Notes: generated from the sequence alone by a model not told the origin. 64,000 nt of DNA from Cryptosporangium phraense (GCF_006912135.1 NZ_VIRS01000001.1:372001-436000), one strand, 5' to 3'; shown: positions 25,686 through 35,990, counted from the stretch's first letter. A program made the numbers and translations.

Positions 25686-26402
25686 TCAGGGGCGGGCCGA
25701 CGCCTTCGGGGCGCGGCGGCGGCGCGCGATCGGCGCCCCCTCCACCGAAGCGGACGACGGCGCCGCCGCCGGCGCCGGCGGCAACGGCGGCAACGGCTGG
25801 AACGGCAACTCCCCCTCATACCCCACCGCCAACGCCAACTGCCGACCAGCCAACCGCCGAGCCCTCCCCACGCTCAACCCCGGATCACCCGCCGAAAGCC
25901 TCGTCGCCAGGCCCCCCAGCAGCGCCAATGCGACCGTCGCCACGTCGTCCGGATCGCACCCGGAGAACTGACCCTCTTCCAGTCCCGACGCGACCGCGGC
26001 GGCGAGCGGCCGCAGCAGGCGGTCGTTGAGCGCGGCGAGGCTCCGGGCGAGTTCCGGCGAACCGGACGCGCGGTGCTCGAGTTCGGCCCAGAGCCGCCAC
26101 TCCAGCACGTCCTCGGGTGTCAGCGGCAGTCCGAAGTCGATCAAATCGGCGAACCGCTGGTCGGCGCGGGTCCGCCGGGCGTCGGCGGTGCGGTGCTCCA
26201 GGCGGCGCTCGGCGGCGCTGAGCGACTGCGCGAGCGCGTCGGTGAGGAGCTGCGCCCGGGACGCGAAGTGGTAGTGCAGCAGCGCGGTCGACACTCCGGC
26301 GCCTTGGGCGATGTCGGCGAGCCGCACGCCGTCGAATCCGTCGCGGGCGATGAGCTCCAGCGCCGACTGGAGAATCCGCTCCCGTGCGTCACTCGTGCTC
26401 AT
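25686..26402 (-). CDS. TetR-family transcriptional regulator
   Basis: A 238-residue regulator. The HTH occupies about 8-54 (ILQSALELIARDGFDGVRLADIAQGAGVS...HYHFASRAQLL). A helical ligand domain follows to about residue 190, and then a 45-residue Pro/Ala/Arg low-complexity tail that extends into the repetitive 3' DNA and looks like an added end. It is divergent from the agmatinase-like gene, with two palindromes between them, so it probably represses that gene and itself. Confidence 0.85.
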   Translation of the reverse strand: MSTSDARERILQSALELIARDGFDGVRLADIAQGAGVSTALLHYHFASRAQLLTDALAQSLSAAERRLEHRTADARRTRADQRFADLIDFGLPLTPEDVLEWRLWAELEHRASGSPELARSLAALNDRLLRPLAAAVASGLEEGQFSGCDPDDVATVALALLGGLATRLSAGDPGLSVGRARRLAGRQLALAVGYEGELPFQPLPPLPPAPAAAPSSASVEGAPIARRRRAPKASARP

Positions 26403-26424
26403 AAGTCGAGCTTCTCACGCACGT

Positions 26425-26437
26425 AAACCTCTGGTTT
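26425..26437. promoter_or_regulatory. Short inverted repeat near the TetR start
   Basis: AAACCTCTGGTTT has 5-base perfect arms around three bases, 23 bp upstream of the TetR ATG. It is a possible second operator in the TetR/agmatinase divergent region. Confidence 0.3.
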
Positions 26438-26477
26438 CTCCTCTTCCCTTCCGCCGCCTCCGCGCCGTAGTCTCTGA

Positions 26478-26495
26478 CCTGATTTTAAAGTCAGG
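26478..26495. promoter_or_regulatory. 18-bp palindrome, likely TetR operator
   Basis: CCTGATTTTAAAGTCAGG pairs at eight of nine positions and ends right at the AGGAAGGG ribosome site of the agmatinase-like gene. It is an AT-rich island in very GC-rich DNA, as expected for an operator overlapping a promoter. The divergent TetR is the natural binder. Confidence 0.55.
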
Positions 26496-26507
26496 AAGGG
26501 AAACCTC

Positions 26508-27527
26508 GTGCCCCGCTACGGATCGATGTTCGGCCCCGACGTCACGTTCCTCGGCGTCGACCGCTGCGCGCTCGACGAGCCCGAGTCCTACGCGGACGCC
26601 GACGTCGTCGTCCTCGGCGCGCCGTTCGACGGTGGCGTCAGCCACCGGCCCGGCGCGCGCTTCGGCCCGCAGGCCATCCGCACGACCGACTACAACCCGC
26701 ACGACGGTTCCCGTCCGTCGCTGGCGCTCCGCGTCGATCCGCTGCGCGATCTCCGGGTGATGGACGCCGGCGACGTCGAGACGTTCGCCGGTGACATCGA
26801 CGGGAGCCTGAAGGCGATCGAGAACGCGGTGGCGACGATCGCGACGAGTGGCGCGGTGCCGGTGATCCTCGGCGGCGATCACACGATCGCGTTACCGGAC
26901 GTGACCGGCGTGGCCCAGCACCACGGGTTCGGCCGGGTCGCGGTGCTGCACTTCGACGCGCACGCCGACACGGGGGACGTCGAGTTCGGGCACCTGCACG
27001 GGCACGGGCAGCCGATGCGCCGGCTGATCGAGTCCGGGGCGGTGCGCGGCGACCGGTTCATCCAGATCGGGCTGCGCGGGTACTGGCCCGGGCCGGAGAC
27101 CCTCGACTGGATGGCCGACCAGTACATGCGCTCGTACGAGATGGGCGAGATCGTCGCCCGGGGGCTCGACACGGTGCTCGCCGAGGCGTCGCGGCTCGCG
27201 CTCGACGACTGCGACGCGGTGTTCCTGTCGGTGGACGTGGACGTCGTCGACCCGGGGATGGCGCCGGGCACCGGGACGCCCGAGCCGGGCGGGCTGACGT
27301 CCCGGCAGTTGCTGGACGCGGTCCGGCGGCTCAGCCTGGAGTTGCCGATCGCCGGGCTGGAGGTCGTGGAGGTGTCGCCGCCGTACGACCACGCCGAGGT
27401 GACCGCGTTCCTCGGGAACCGGATCGTGCTCGAGGCGCTGTCCGGGATGGCCGCCCGCCGCCGGGGTGCGGCGTGGGACCCGACCCGCCCGCTCTTGGAC
27501 GGCCGGGGCACCCGCCCGCCGCGCTGA
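26508..27527 (+). CDS. Agmatinase/guanidinobutyrase-like ureohydrolase
   Basis: A 339-residue arginase-fold enzyme with all six manganese ligands: His125 (GGDH), Asp150/His152/Asp154 (HFDAHAD), and Asp243/Asp245 (SVDVDVVDPG). The C-terminal GTGTPEPGGLTSRQLL and EVVEVSPPYD stretches match the SpeB/guanidinobutyrase group rather than arginase. It releases urea from a guanidino compound. The GTG start is set by AGGAAGGG. Sole control by the divergent TetR suggests catabolic use of a guanidino compound. Confidence 0.85.
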   Translation: MPRYGSMFGPDVTFLGVDRCALDEPESYADADVVVLGAPFDGGVSHRPGARFGPQAIRTTDYNPHDGSRPSLALRVDPLRDLRVMDAGDVETFAGDIDGSLKAIENAVATIATSGAVPVILGGDHTIALPDVTGVAQHHGFGRVAVLHFDAHADTGDVEFGHLHGHGQPMRRLIESGAVRGDRFIQIGLRGYWPGPETLDWMADQYMRSYEMGEIVARGLDTVLAEASRLALDDCDAVFLSVDVDVVDPGMAPGTGTPEPGGLTSRQLLDAVRRLSLELPIAGLEVVEVSPPYDHAEVTAFLGNRIVLEALSGMAARRRGAAWDPTRPLLDGRGTRPPR

Positions 27528-27624
27528 GTCCGGTCGAGGTGATCGGTCGTGCTCGACACCGGGCCTACGGCCCGAAGGACGGCGCTTGACCTTGACGCTC
27601 GGGTGAGGGTCGAGCATCTCCCTC

Positions 27625-28506
27625 ATGCGGACGAGGGAAGTGCGGCTCGCGGGGCCGGACGAGTTGGTCGTGGTCGAGACGGAGTTGGCCGAGCCCGGGC
27701 CGGGGCACGTGCTGGTGCGCAACCGGTGGATGGCGCTCGGGGCGGTGATGCGGACGCTGCTCGACGGCACCGGTCCGCTGCCCGGGTACCGGGTCGGTGA
27801 GCCGCTGTTCGGGAAGGCCGTCGGCGAGGTGATCGCCGGGGACGGCGCGCCGGTCGGGACGCTGGTGAGCCACGGTCTCGGGTGGCGGGAGCACGCGATC
27901 ACCGAGCGGTTCGAGATCGTCGAGCCGGGCGCCGAGCTGCGCGCGTTGTCCAGCGGGTTCGTCGCGTACGGGGCTCTGCGGGCGGCCGGGCTCCGGAGCG
28001 GCGAGACCGTGTACGTGTCGAGCGTGGCCGGCGCGGTCGGGAGCACGGCGGCGCGCCTGGCCAAGGCGCTGGGGGCCGCCCGGGTGGTCGGGAGCGCCGG
28101 AACGCCGGAGAAGGTCGCGGCGCTCACCGCCGCCTTCGGCTACGACGAGGCCTTCGACCGACAAACCGAAACCCGCCCGGCCGACATCGACGTCGCCATC
28201 GACCTCGTGGGCGAGCCTCCGGTCGCCGCGATGCGCCCCGGCGGGCGCATCGCGCTGGTCGGAGCCCTCGCGCAGCAGCTCGGCGGCGCTACCCCGGCAC
28301 CGCTCGACCTCCTCGGCGTGATCGGCCGAGGCGTGACCATGGTCGGGCTCGACCTGGCCGCCCATCGCCACCTCGAACCCGAGTACCGCACGCTGGCGGT
28401 CGACCCACCGCACTCCGTGGTCCACGGCCTGGACGCCGCCCCGGACGCCCTGCGCGGATTGTTCGCGGGCCGGTTCACCGGCCTCGTCGTGATCACGCTG
28501 GGATAG
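27625..28506 (+). CDS. Zinc-independent MDR-superfamily oxidoreductase
   Basis: A 293-residue medium-chain reductase/quinone-reductase-like protein, slightly shorter than usual. The N-terminal GroES-like part lacks the catalytic and structural zinc cysteines. The nucleotide-binding part has [23 protein letters not shown] followed by [12 protein letters not shown], typical of NADP-dependent leukotriene-B4-dehydrogenase-like (prostaglandin/enone reductase) enzymes. The ATG at 27625 is used. It stands alone. Confidence 0.8.
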   Translation: MRTREVRLAGPDELVVVETELAEPGPGHVLVRNRWMALGAVMRTLLDGTGPLPGYRVGEPLFGKAVGEVIAGDGAPVGTLVSHGLGWREHAITERFEIVEPGAELRALSSGFVAYGALRAAGLRSGETVYVSSVAGAVGSTAARLAKALGAARVVGSAGTPEKVAALTAAFGYDEAFDRQTETRPADIDVAIDLVGEPPVAAMRPGGRIALVGALAQQLGGATPAPLDLLGVIGRGVTMVGLDLAAHRHLEPEYRTLAVDPPHSVVHGLDAAPDALRGLFAGRFTGLVVITLG

Positions 28507-28514
28507 TCGGAGGC

Positions 28515-28644
28515 GTGCACATCGGCGAACTCGCGCGCTCCACCAACTCGACGCCCCGGGCGCGCCTCGCTGCGCGCACGCATCGACGCGTACACCGCGC
28601 TCCACGACCGAATCGCCGATCGGCTAGAACAACCCCCCGGCTAG
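28515..28644 (+). pseudogene. MerR-family regulator remnant
   Basis: A GTG preceded by GGAGG starts VHIGELARSTNSTP, a typical MerR N terminus. Soon after, the sense shifts frame: from 28570 another frame reads LRARIDAYTALHDRIADRLE, resembling the C-terminal coiled coil of MerR proteins, and stops at 28644. About 200 bp of the middle is missing. This looks like an internally deleted gene rather than a functional small protein. Confidence 0.35.
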
Positions 28645-28667
28645 AACAACCCCCCGGCTAGAGCAGA
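28621..28667. repeat. 17-bp tandem repeat across the amidohydrolase stop codon
   Basis: CGGCTAGAACAACCCCC begins at 28621, 28638 and, as a partial copy, 28655. Each copy carries CTAG; the last supplies the TAG stop of the minus-strand amidohydrolase. Confidence 0.8.
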
Positions 28668-29911
28668 CGGCGGAGGTTCCGGGCGATCTCCACGTCGTCG
28701 GCGGTCACCAAGCGGTAATCCCGCACGACCACCCGCCCACCCACCACCACGTGCCGAGGCCGCCGCCCCGGATCGGCCCACAACAATCCCGCCACCGGGT
28801 CCGCCACCCCCGCGTCGGCCACCCCACCCACGTCCCAGCACGCGAAATCCGCGGCCGCGCCCACCGCCAGCGACCCCAGCTCCGCGCGCCCCAGGCCGGC
28901 CGCCGAGCCGGCCGTAGCCCAGGACAGCACCTCCCGCGCCGCGACGGCCCGCCCGGCCAGCGGCGCCACCTGCATCGCCAGGCGCGCGTCGGCCAGCAGG
29001 TGACCCGCGTCGTTCGAGCCGCCTCCGCTGGTTCCCAATCCCACCGCCACCCCGGCGTCGGCCAGCGCCGCCATCGGCGCCACCCCCCAGCCCATCGGCA
29101 GGTCGCACCCCGGGGCGTGCGTCACGCTCACCCCGGCGTCCGCGACCCGCCGGACCTCCGGTCCGGTGATCCCGCACAGGTGCGCGAGCGTGACGTCGGG
29201 CGCGAGCCAGCCCCACTCCTCCAGCAGGTCCAGCGGCCGCCGCCCGTACCTCTCCTCCGCGATCTCGACGTCCACCTGCTCGTTCGCCTGCGTCCGCCGC
29301 CGCAACCCGTACTCGGTGGCAACCTCGGCCAGCGCGGCGAACGTCTCCTTCGAGTCGCTGTGCACGCCCGCGGGCCCGACCGCCACCTGCACGTCGGGCA
29401 GCGCCGTGACCAGCGCCGCCGCCGACTCGGCCGCCCGCGCCGGGTCGTCCCCGGCGCTCCCCCGCACGAACACCAGACGCGCGCCGAGCGCCCGGGCCGC
29501 CGACGCGACCGCGCCCGCCACCTCGAGATCCGCCGACACCGACGAGCCCAGCCAGGTCAGCTGGTGATCGGCCACCGTGGTCACCCCGCGCAGCAGCGAC
29601 TCGGCCAGCCCCACCGACGCCGCCGCCCCGGCCAGTTCGGGCGTGATCCCGGTCCGCCGGTACGCGGCCCCCATCACCCCGAGCCACTCGCGCATCGGCA
29701 CCCCACGCGTGCCCGGCAACGTCCGGAAAGCACTCTGCAGCAGGTGGTGGTGCGCGTTCACCAGCCCGGGCGTGATCACGCACCCGTCCGCGTCCAGTAC
29801 CTCGTCGTCCGCCACCGCGTCCGAAAAGACACCCGTCACCGGATCGCACGTCAGCACCCCCGTGCGTTCGGAGAACGCATCCCAGAGGCGCACCGCGCCG
29901 ACGACCCTCAC
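28658..29911 (-). CDS. Amidohydrolase/deaminase, 8-oxoguanine-deaminase/AtzA-like
   Basis: A 417-residue metal-dependent hydrolase of the cytosine-deaminase/TrzN/AtzA branch. The zinc-binding NAHHHLLQS is present, then the central helix HLCG and the DLPMGWG and LGTSGGGSND stretches near the metal aspartate. Family members hydrolyse amino or chloro groups on purines, pyrimidines and triazines. It is the last gene of a seven-gene operon and its GTG overlaps the creatininase-like stop by four bases. The typical SND aspartate region is intact, so activity is expected. Confidence 0.85.
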   Translation of the reverse strand: MRVVGAVRLWDAFSERTGVLTCDPVTGVFSDAVADDEVLDADGCVITPGLVNAHHHLLQSAFRTLPGTRGVPMREWLGVMGAAYRRTGITPELAGAAASVGLAESLLRGVTTVADHQLTWLGSSVSADLEVAGAVASAARALGARLVFVRGSAGDDPARAAESAAALVTALPDVQVAVGPAGVHSDSKETFAALAEVATEYGLRRRTQANEQVDVEIAEERYGRRPLDLLEEWGWLAPDVTLAHLCGITGPEVRRVADAGVSVTHAPGCDLPMGWGVAPMAALADAGVAVGLGTSGGGSNDAGHLLADARLAMQVAPLAGRAVAAREVLSWATAGSAAGLGRAELGSLAVGAAADFACWDVGGVADAGVADPVAGLLWADPGRRPRHVVVGGRVVVRDYRLVTADDVEIARNLRRLL

Positions 29912-30642
29912 GACGGACGGAACCGCTGGGCCTCGCCCAGCACGGACGCGATCGTGCCGACCGCGGTCTCGAACAGCTCCTTACCGTGCGCGGCGGTCGC
30001 GGTCGACGCGTCCCCGAGGACGCCGTCGGAGTTGAAGTCCGACGACAGCCAGCCGAAGCTCACCGGCTTGCCGAACCCGATGTGCTCGTAGTCGGCCAGG
30101 TGCTCGGGCACCCACCGCCGGGCGTGCTCCATCTTCACGAGATCCGGACGCAGGTGCAGCATGATCGACGTCTCGGAGTGCCCGCCGTGAATGCCCAGCC
30201 CCCGCTCGTCCGGAGGAGCAGAGAGCCCGGGGTGGGCCAGGAACGTCTGCAAGCCGAACTCCCGACGCAGCTCCCGGCAGGCCACGGCCGCCAGCGCCGA
30301 GTTGCCCCCGTGCGCGTTCAGCAGCACCAACCTGCGCGCCGGGGTGGTCGCCAGCGATCGTCCGATGTCGACCAGCGTGCGCATCAGCGTGTCCCACGAC
30401 ACCCAGATCGTGCCCGGCGACCACGCGTGCTCGTCCGACTTCGTGTACGAGAGCGCCGGGAGCAGCAGCGTCTCCACCTCGGCGGCCTCGACCGCGGCCG
30501 AGGCCACCGACGACGCCACGGTCAGATCCGTCGACACCGGCAGGTGCGGCCCGTGCTGCTCGATCGAGCCCAGCGGCAGCACGATCACGGTGTCGGGGTC
30601 GAGCGCGCCGAGCTCGGGCCCGGTCCGGTCGATGAAGTTCAT
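29908..30642 (-). CDS. Creatininase-family amidohydrolase
   Basis: A 244-residue protein of the creatinine amidohydrolase family. Recognisable parts are LPLGSIEQHGPHLPVSTD (metal Glu, His, Asp), LLNAHGGNS and GIHGGHSETSIML (His and Glu ligands). The family includes ring-opening amidases for creatinine, mycofactocin peptides and riboflavin-type intermediates, so the substrate is not fixed. The ATG at 30642 overlaps the FAD oxidase stop; both neighbours are coupled by four-base overlaps. Confidence 0.85.
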   Translation of the reverse strand: MNFIDRTGPELGALDPDTVIVLPLGSIEQHGPHLPVSTDLTVASSVASAAVEAAEVETLLLPALSYTKSDEHAWSPGTIWVSWDTLMRTLVDIGRSLATTPARRLVLLNAHGGNSALAAVACRELRREFGLQTFLAHPGLSAPPDERGLGIHGGHSETSIMLHLRPDLVKMEHARRWVPEHLADYEHIGFGKPVSFGWLSSDFNSDGVLGDASTATAAHGKELFETAVGTIASVLGEAQRFRPS

Positions 30643-31937
30643 GCCAGCTTCCCCGGGTTGAGCAGCCCGCGCGGGTCGACCCGGGGCGCGACGGCCCGGA
30701 TCACCGGCAACTGCCGGTCGACGTACCACTGGTGCGGGCTGTGCACGGCGACGCCCATCGCCTCCAGGCCTTCGATCCCGGCGAGCACCTGCTCCTCGTC
30801 GACGTAGTCCGCGACGATCATCGCCTGCACCCCGCGATGCCCCAGCTCCAGGTGGAACAGCACGTGGGGCAGCAGCGAGCGGATCGCGTCCGGAGCCTGC
30901 CAGAGCGGGTCACCGGCGCTCTCCAGGTGGAAGCACCGGTACCCGGACTGCTGCAGAAAGTAGACCGGGTGGTTGTACGACATGCCGGAGAGCAGGTCGG
31001 TGGCCTCGACCCCCTCGACGACGGCCGAGACCGTGCCGCCGAGGTCGTACGCCAGGTCACAGGCTTCGGTCACGGTGTCGGCGGGCAGGATCGCCCGGAC
31101 GCTGATCCGGTCGCGGTCCACGTACGACGACGGCAGGTGCGCGACGAGCGGCACCTCGTCCATCGACGCCAGCCGCGGGCCGAACGCGCGCAGCCCCCGC
31201 AGGATCGTCGTCCCGGTCGTGTAGTCGTCGGCCGCGAGGTACACCGCCCGCCAGTCCCGGGCCGGTTCGGTCGCCAGCGTGAGCGACGTCAGGATGCCGG
31301 TGACCCCGTAGGCGTGGACGTACGGCAGCGCTTCGACGCCGTCCGCCGTGAAGGTCGACGAGCTCCCGTCGCACGGCGCCACGGTCAGCGAGCGGACGTA
31401 CCCGTCGTACGTGGTGCCGTGCTCGATCGTGCCGGTGCCCGCGCTCCCGCCGCCGACGAACCCGCCGGCCGTGGAGCCCTTCGTCGACGGGAACATCCAC
31501 AGGTCCTGCCCGGCCGCGCGCACCGCCGCGTCCACGTCGGTGAGCTTCGCGCCCGGCTCGACCCGCACGAACCCGTCGCCGACCTCGAGCACCCGGTTGC
31601 AGCGACGGAGGTCGAGCACCGCGCCGCCGGCGAACGGCGTCGCCTGGCCGTAGTTGCCGGTCCCGGCGCCGCGCGGGGTGATCGGGACCCCGGTCTCGTA
31701 GGCGGCGGTCAGGATCCGCGGGACGTCCTCGGCCGACTCGGGAGCCACCACGAGCTGGGCCGTGTACCGGCCCGGCGGCAGCTTCTCCTGCAGCACCGGC
31801 GACATCCTCGACCAGTCCGAGCTGAGTTTGATCAACTCGGCGGCGTCGGTCCGGACGAGCTCCGGGCCGACCGACCGCACGAAGTCGGCGATCTGCAACG
31901 CGGTCGGCGTCGCCGGTAGCGGTGCCTTCGTGATCAC
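30639..31937 (-). CDS. FAD-linked oxidase (PCMH-type, GlcD-like)
   Basis: A 432-residue FAD-binding dehydrogenase. The PCMH-fold FAD site is visible in VPITPRGAGTGNYGQATPFAGGAVLDL and GSTAGGFVGGGSAGTG. The C-terminal substrate domain ends ...VDPRGLLNPGKL as in GlcD/vanillyl-alcohol-oxidase-type enzymes. The GTG at 31937 overlaps the binding-protein stop (GTGA); the longer upstream frame is antisense-like noise within the preceding genes. It probably oxidises an intermediate of the pathway encoded by this operon. Confidence 0.85.
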   Translation of the reverse strand: MITKAPLPATPTALQIADFVRSVGPELVRTDAAELIKLSSDWSRMSPVLQEKLPPGRYTAQLVVAPESAEDVPRILTAAYETGVPITPRGAGTGNYGQATPFAGGAVLDLRRCNRVLEVGDGFVRVEPGAKLTDVDAAVRAAGQDLWMFPSTKGSTAGGFVGGGSAGTGTIEHGTTYDGYVRSLTVAPCDGSSSTFTADGVEALPYVHAYGVTGILTSLTLATEPARDWRAVYLAADDYTTGTTILRGLRAFGPRLASMDEVPLVAHLPSSYVDRDRISVRAILPADTVTEACDLAYDLGGTVSAVVEGVEATDLLSGMSYNHPVYFLQQSGYRCFHLESAGDPLWQAPDAIRSLLPHVLFHLELGHRGVQAMIVADYVDEEQVLAGIEGLEAMGVAVHSPHQWYVDRQLPVIRAVAPRVDPRGLLNPGKLA

Positions 31938-33085
31938 AGCTTCACCGCGGGATCGAGGAACTGGGTGTCGACGATGTCGGCGGCCTTCAGCCCGGCCTTC
32001 GGCGTGCCGCCGCTGGCCTGCAGCAACGGCGCGAACGTGTCGATCGACTGCTGCACCCGGGCCGGGTCCATCCCGCCCAGCGGCCCGCTGGCGTCGTTGG
32101 TCACGATCTTCAGGTCGGCCATCTCCTTGGCCGCGTAGTCGGCGACGCCCTTCGAGTAGGTCCAGCCGTCGTTGTACTTGGTGACGACGTCCGTGATGAG
32201 CTCGTTCGTCGCCGACGGATCCTTCAGGTAAGACACCTGGGCCTTCTGGAGGATCGGCACCAGCTTCTTCAGGCAGGCCGCGTTCTTCTGCAGATCGCCG
32301 CTGCGCACCGAGAGTGGCTCCGGGTAGACGTTGTAGCCGACGTCCGCGAGCAGCTGGTACGAGACCGGCTTGCCCCAGGCCGTCACCTCTTTCTCGTAGA
32401 TGTACGGCTCGGCCGTCGCGAAGCCCTGCTGGGCGATCTTCGGGTCGCCGACGAACCGGGCCGGGGCGCCGTCGTAGCTGGTGTCGATCTGCGACTTCTT
32501 GATCAGGCCCTTCTTCACCAGCAACTCGGCGTAGAGCGTGCCCTCGGAGACGACGATCGTGACGTTCTTCTTCCCCAGATCGGCCACGGTCTTGACGTCC
32601 GGGTGGCTCTTCGGGTCCCACATCAGCATCTGCGGGCTCTTGTTCAGCGGCGCGACGACCGCGGTCACCGGCTGCTTTCCGGACGCCGAGATCGCCTGGT
32701 CGGTGGTGATCGAGCCGAGCAGGATCGTGGGGTCGACGTACATCTGGGACGTCACCGACTGGAAGCCGATCGCCGAGCCACCGGCGCGCACCTCGATGTC
32801 GACGCCGGTGTCGACGCCGTCGCTCACCAGCGGGCCCTTGACCCGCTTCTTCGCGGTGTCGACCGTGTAGCCGCCGCCGATCAGCGCGTATGCGGCGCTG
32901 TGCTCGGCCTCCGGTTCCCAGTCCATCTGGACGACGACGGTCGCCGGGCAGACGCCGGACAGGTCCTGGGCCGAGCCGGTCGCCGCCGCGGTGGCCGTGT
33001 TCTCGCCGGTGCCGGCGGAGTCGCTTCCAGAGGAGCAGGCGGCCAGTAGCGAGAGCAGGAGTCCGGCGGTGATGAGTCTCTTCAT
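31934..33085 (-). CDS. NMT1/SsuA-type ABC substrate-binding lipoprotein
   Basis: A 383-residue binding lipoprotein. The signal peptide ends in the lipobox LLAAC, and AGGAG precedes the ATG. The mature part has the NMT1/THI5-like start VQMDWEPEAEHSAAYALIGGGY. This family delivers pyrimidine precursors, sulfonates, nitrate or similar small organics. Together with the permease and ATPase it forms a complete importer embedded among hydrolases, which makes the ligand a likely substrate of those enzymes. Confidence 0.87.
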   Translation of the reverse strand: MKRLITAGLLLSLLAACSSGSDSAGTGENTATAAATGSAQDLSGVCPATVVVQMDWEPEAEHSAAYALIGGGYTVDTAKKRVKGPLVSDGVDTGVDIEVRAGGSAIGFQSVTSQMYVDPTILLGSITTDQAISASGKQPVTAVVAPLNKSPQMLMWDPKSHPDVKTVADLGKKNVTIVVSEGTLYAELLVKKGLIKKSQIDTSYDGAPARFVGDPKIAQQGFATAEPYIYEKEVTAWGKPVSYQLLADVGYNVYPEPLSVRSGDLQKNAACLKKLVPILQKAQVSYLKDPSATNELITDVVTKYNDGWTYSKGVADYAAKEMADLKIVTNDASGPLGGMDPARVQQSIDTFAPLLQASGGTPKAGLKAADIVDTQFLDPAVKL

Positions 33086-33094
33086 GGGGGTCTC

Positions 33095-33924
33095 CTAGCG
33101 AGAAGTGCCGTACCAGCGGCCGACGACGGCCCGGTCGAGCGCGGTGAAGACGGCGAAGATCGCTACGCCGAGGAACGAGGCGAGGAAGATCGCGCCGATC
33201 AGGTCCTCGGACTGCAGCCGCGACCGGTAGGTGTCGAGCAGGCCACCGATGCCCGGCTCGCCCTGGCGGAAGAACATGTCTCCGACGACCGCGCCGATCA
33301 CCGCCAGCCCGGCCGACGTCCGCAGGCCGGTGAAGATCGACGGCACCGCGGCCGGGAGCTGGAGCAGCACCAGCCGCTGCCACCGGCTGGCCTTGTTCAG
33401 CGTGAACAGGTCGTGCGCGTCCCGGTCGGCCGAGTGGATGCCGAACAGCGTGTTCGAGATCATCGGGAACAGCGCGATGATCACGCAGACGATCACCCGG
33501 CTGGTGAATCCGAACTGGAACCACAGCCCGATCAGCGGCACGATGGCCAGGATCGGCACGGTCTGGATGATCACCGCGTACGGGAAGATCGCCCGCTCGA
33601 GGAAGTCGGCCTGGCTCATCAGCACCGCGGTGAGGATGCCGAGCACCACCGCGATGCCGAGCCCGGTGAGCGCCACCCTGGTCGTCAGCGCGAGCGCTTC
33701 GAGCTTGGGCTGCAGGTGGACCGGATCCCCGAACGCGACCCGGACCACCTCGTGCGGTGGCGGCAGCAGGAACCGGCGCTGCTCGCTGAGCACCAGGTAC
33801 GTGACCGCGTACCAGAGGCCCAGCCCGCCGGCCAGCGCGACCAGCACCGGCAGCACCGACCGGGTCAGCCGGCGCTTCTTCCTCGGCGTCGTGACCGGCC
33901 GGGTCTCCACCAGCGTGGCGGTGC

Positions 33925-33928
<4 letters not shown>
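33095..33928 (-). CDS. SsuC/TauC-type ABC permease
   Basis: A 277-residue inner-membrane permease with about six helices and the BPD_transp_1 loop around FGIHSADRDAHDLFTLNKASRW (the EAA-type contact with the ATPase). It sits nine bases upstream of the binding-protein gene and overlaps the ATPase gene by four bases. Confidence 0.88.
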
Positions 33929-34655
<727 letters not shown>

Positions 34656-34659
<4 letters not shown>

Positions 34660-35894
34660 ACCTCCTGGGGCTCGCGGGTGAGCGCGGTGGCCCGCTCGAC
34701 GCGGGTGCTGGCCAGCACCGTGCCGCCGCGCAGCACGACCCGGGCGTCGCCCGGCCCGGCCACGATCGAGGTGAGGCTCTGCGCCGGGACCAGGACCAGG
34801 TCGGCGACCGAATCGGCGTCGGGCAGGCCCAGAACCCGGCGGACCCCGCCGGTGACCGCCTCCAGGGCTTCCCCCGGATGCACGTGCGCGGCCGCCACCA
34901 GCAGCGACGCGGTCTCCAGCGGATCGCCGCGCCCGACCGCGTTGAACGGGTCACGCAGGTTGTCGCCCCCGGCCGCGACCTCGATCCCGGCCTCGAGCAT
35001 GGCCCGGACCGGTGCGATCGCCCGCGGTACCGAGTGCCGGCGGTCGCGCCCCTGGAGGAACAGGTTGGTCTGCGGCAGCACGACGATGCCGATCCCCGCC
35101 TCGGCGACCTTGTCGAGCGTCGTCGCCAGGCGCTCCGGCGGCAGCAGCGAGAGCCGGACGCAGTGGCTGGCCGTGACCCGCTGCTCCAGCCCGCGGGCCA
35201 GCACCTGGCGGGCGAGATCCTCCAGGTCGAGCCCGTGCAGGTCGAGCGCCTCGTCGGTGTGCAGGTCGACCGGTAGTCCGGACCGCTCGGCGACGTCGAG
35301 CAGCCGGGCGGTCTCGGCGGCCGGATCGTCGGCCAGGTGCGGGACGCCGCCGATCCCGTCGACGCCCTCGGCGACCGCGGCCTCGATCACCGGGAGCGGG
35401 GTGGCGGGCGAGATCAGCGGGATCACCTGCACGGTCATCCGGTCGGCGACCTCGTCCCGGAGTTCGAGCACCGCGCGCAGGCAGCGGAGCGCGTCGCCGT
35501 CCGGGGGGACGTCCACGTGGGTCCGGATCGCCGTGACGCCGGCCGCCGCGTACTGCGCCAGCGCCCGCTCGGCCCGTTCCCGGACGTCCGGCCCGTTGAT
35601 GTCCGGGAGCATCCGGTGCCACTGGTCGACGGCGTCGAGCAGGCTGTTGAGCCGGCTGGAGCCGCGGTCGACGGTGAGCGCCTTGTCGAGGTGGGCGTGC
35701 GGTTCGCCCAGGGCCGGTAAGACGAGCCACCCGGTGGCGTCGACGACCGCGCCGGGCATCTCCGGTTCGGCGTCCGCGGCCGCGGCGGCCCGGCCGTCGA
35801 CGATCTGCAGGTCGACGGTCTCCCCGGCCAGGGTCCGGACGTCGCGGAGCAGCGCGACGGGCTCGCCGGGGCGGAGTGCGGAGGGATCGAGCAC
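34656..35894 (-). CDS. Cytosine-deaminase-type amidohydrolase
   Basis: A 412-residue CodA-like amidohydrolase. Hallmarks are LGEPHAHLDKALT (two metal histidines), VDLHTDE, TASHCVRLSLLP and AAGGDNLRDPFN (catalytic Asp in GGDN). It is the first gene of the seven-gene operon. CodA relatives deaminate cytosine, isoguanine or creatinine, or hydrolyse cyclic ureides. Having two different ring-directed amidohydrolases plus a creatininase-family amidase in one operon points to stepwise breakdown of a nitrogen heterocycle. Confidence 0.87.
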
Positions 35895-35912
35895 GGCAAC
35901 TCCCCTGCGAGA

Positions 35913-35931
35913 ATGTTGACCGGGTGAACAT
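35913..35931. promoter_or_regulatory. 19-bp near-perfect palindrome, operator of the heterocycle operon
   Basis: ATGTTGACCGGGTGAACAT pairs at eight of nine positions around a central base. It lies 18 bp upstream of the operon's first start and 59 bp upstream of the divergent XRE-cupin regulator. A second GAATGTT half-site follows near 35949. Confidence 0.55.
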
Positions 35932-35990
35932 CGGCGAGGCTAAGCACCGAATGTTTCAACGCGTGCACGACGAGATTTCCGGGGGGACCC

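Noticed and set aside
31938-33524. N-terminal extension of the FAD oxidase frame
   Set aside because: It is same-strand but out of frame with the binding-protein and permease genes, is low complexity, and the GTG at 31937 gives a normal-length oxidase coupled by GTGA.
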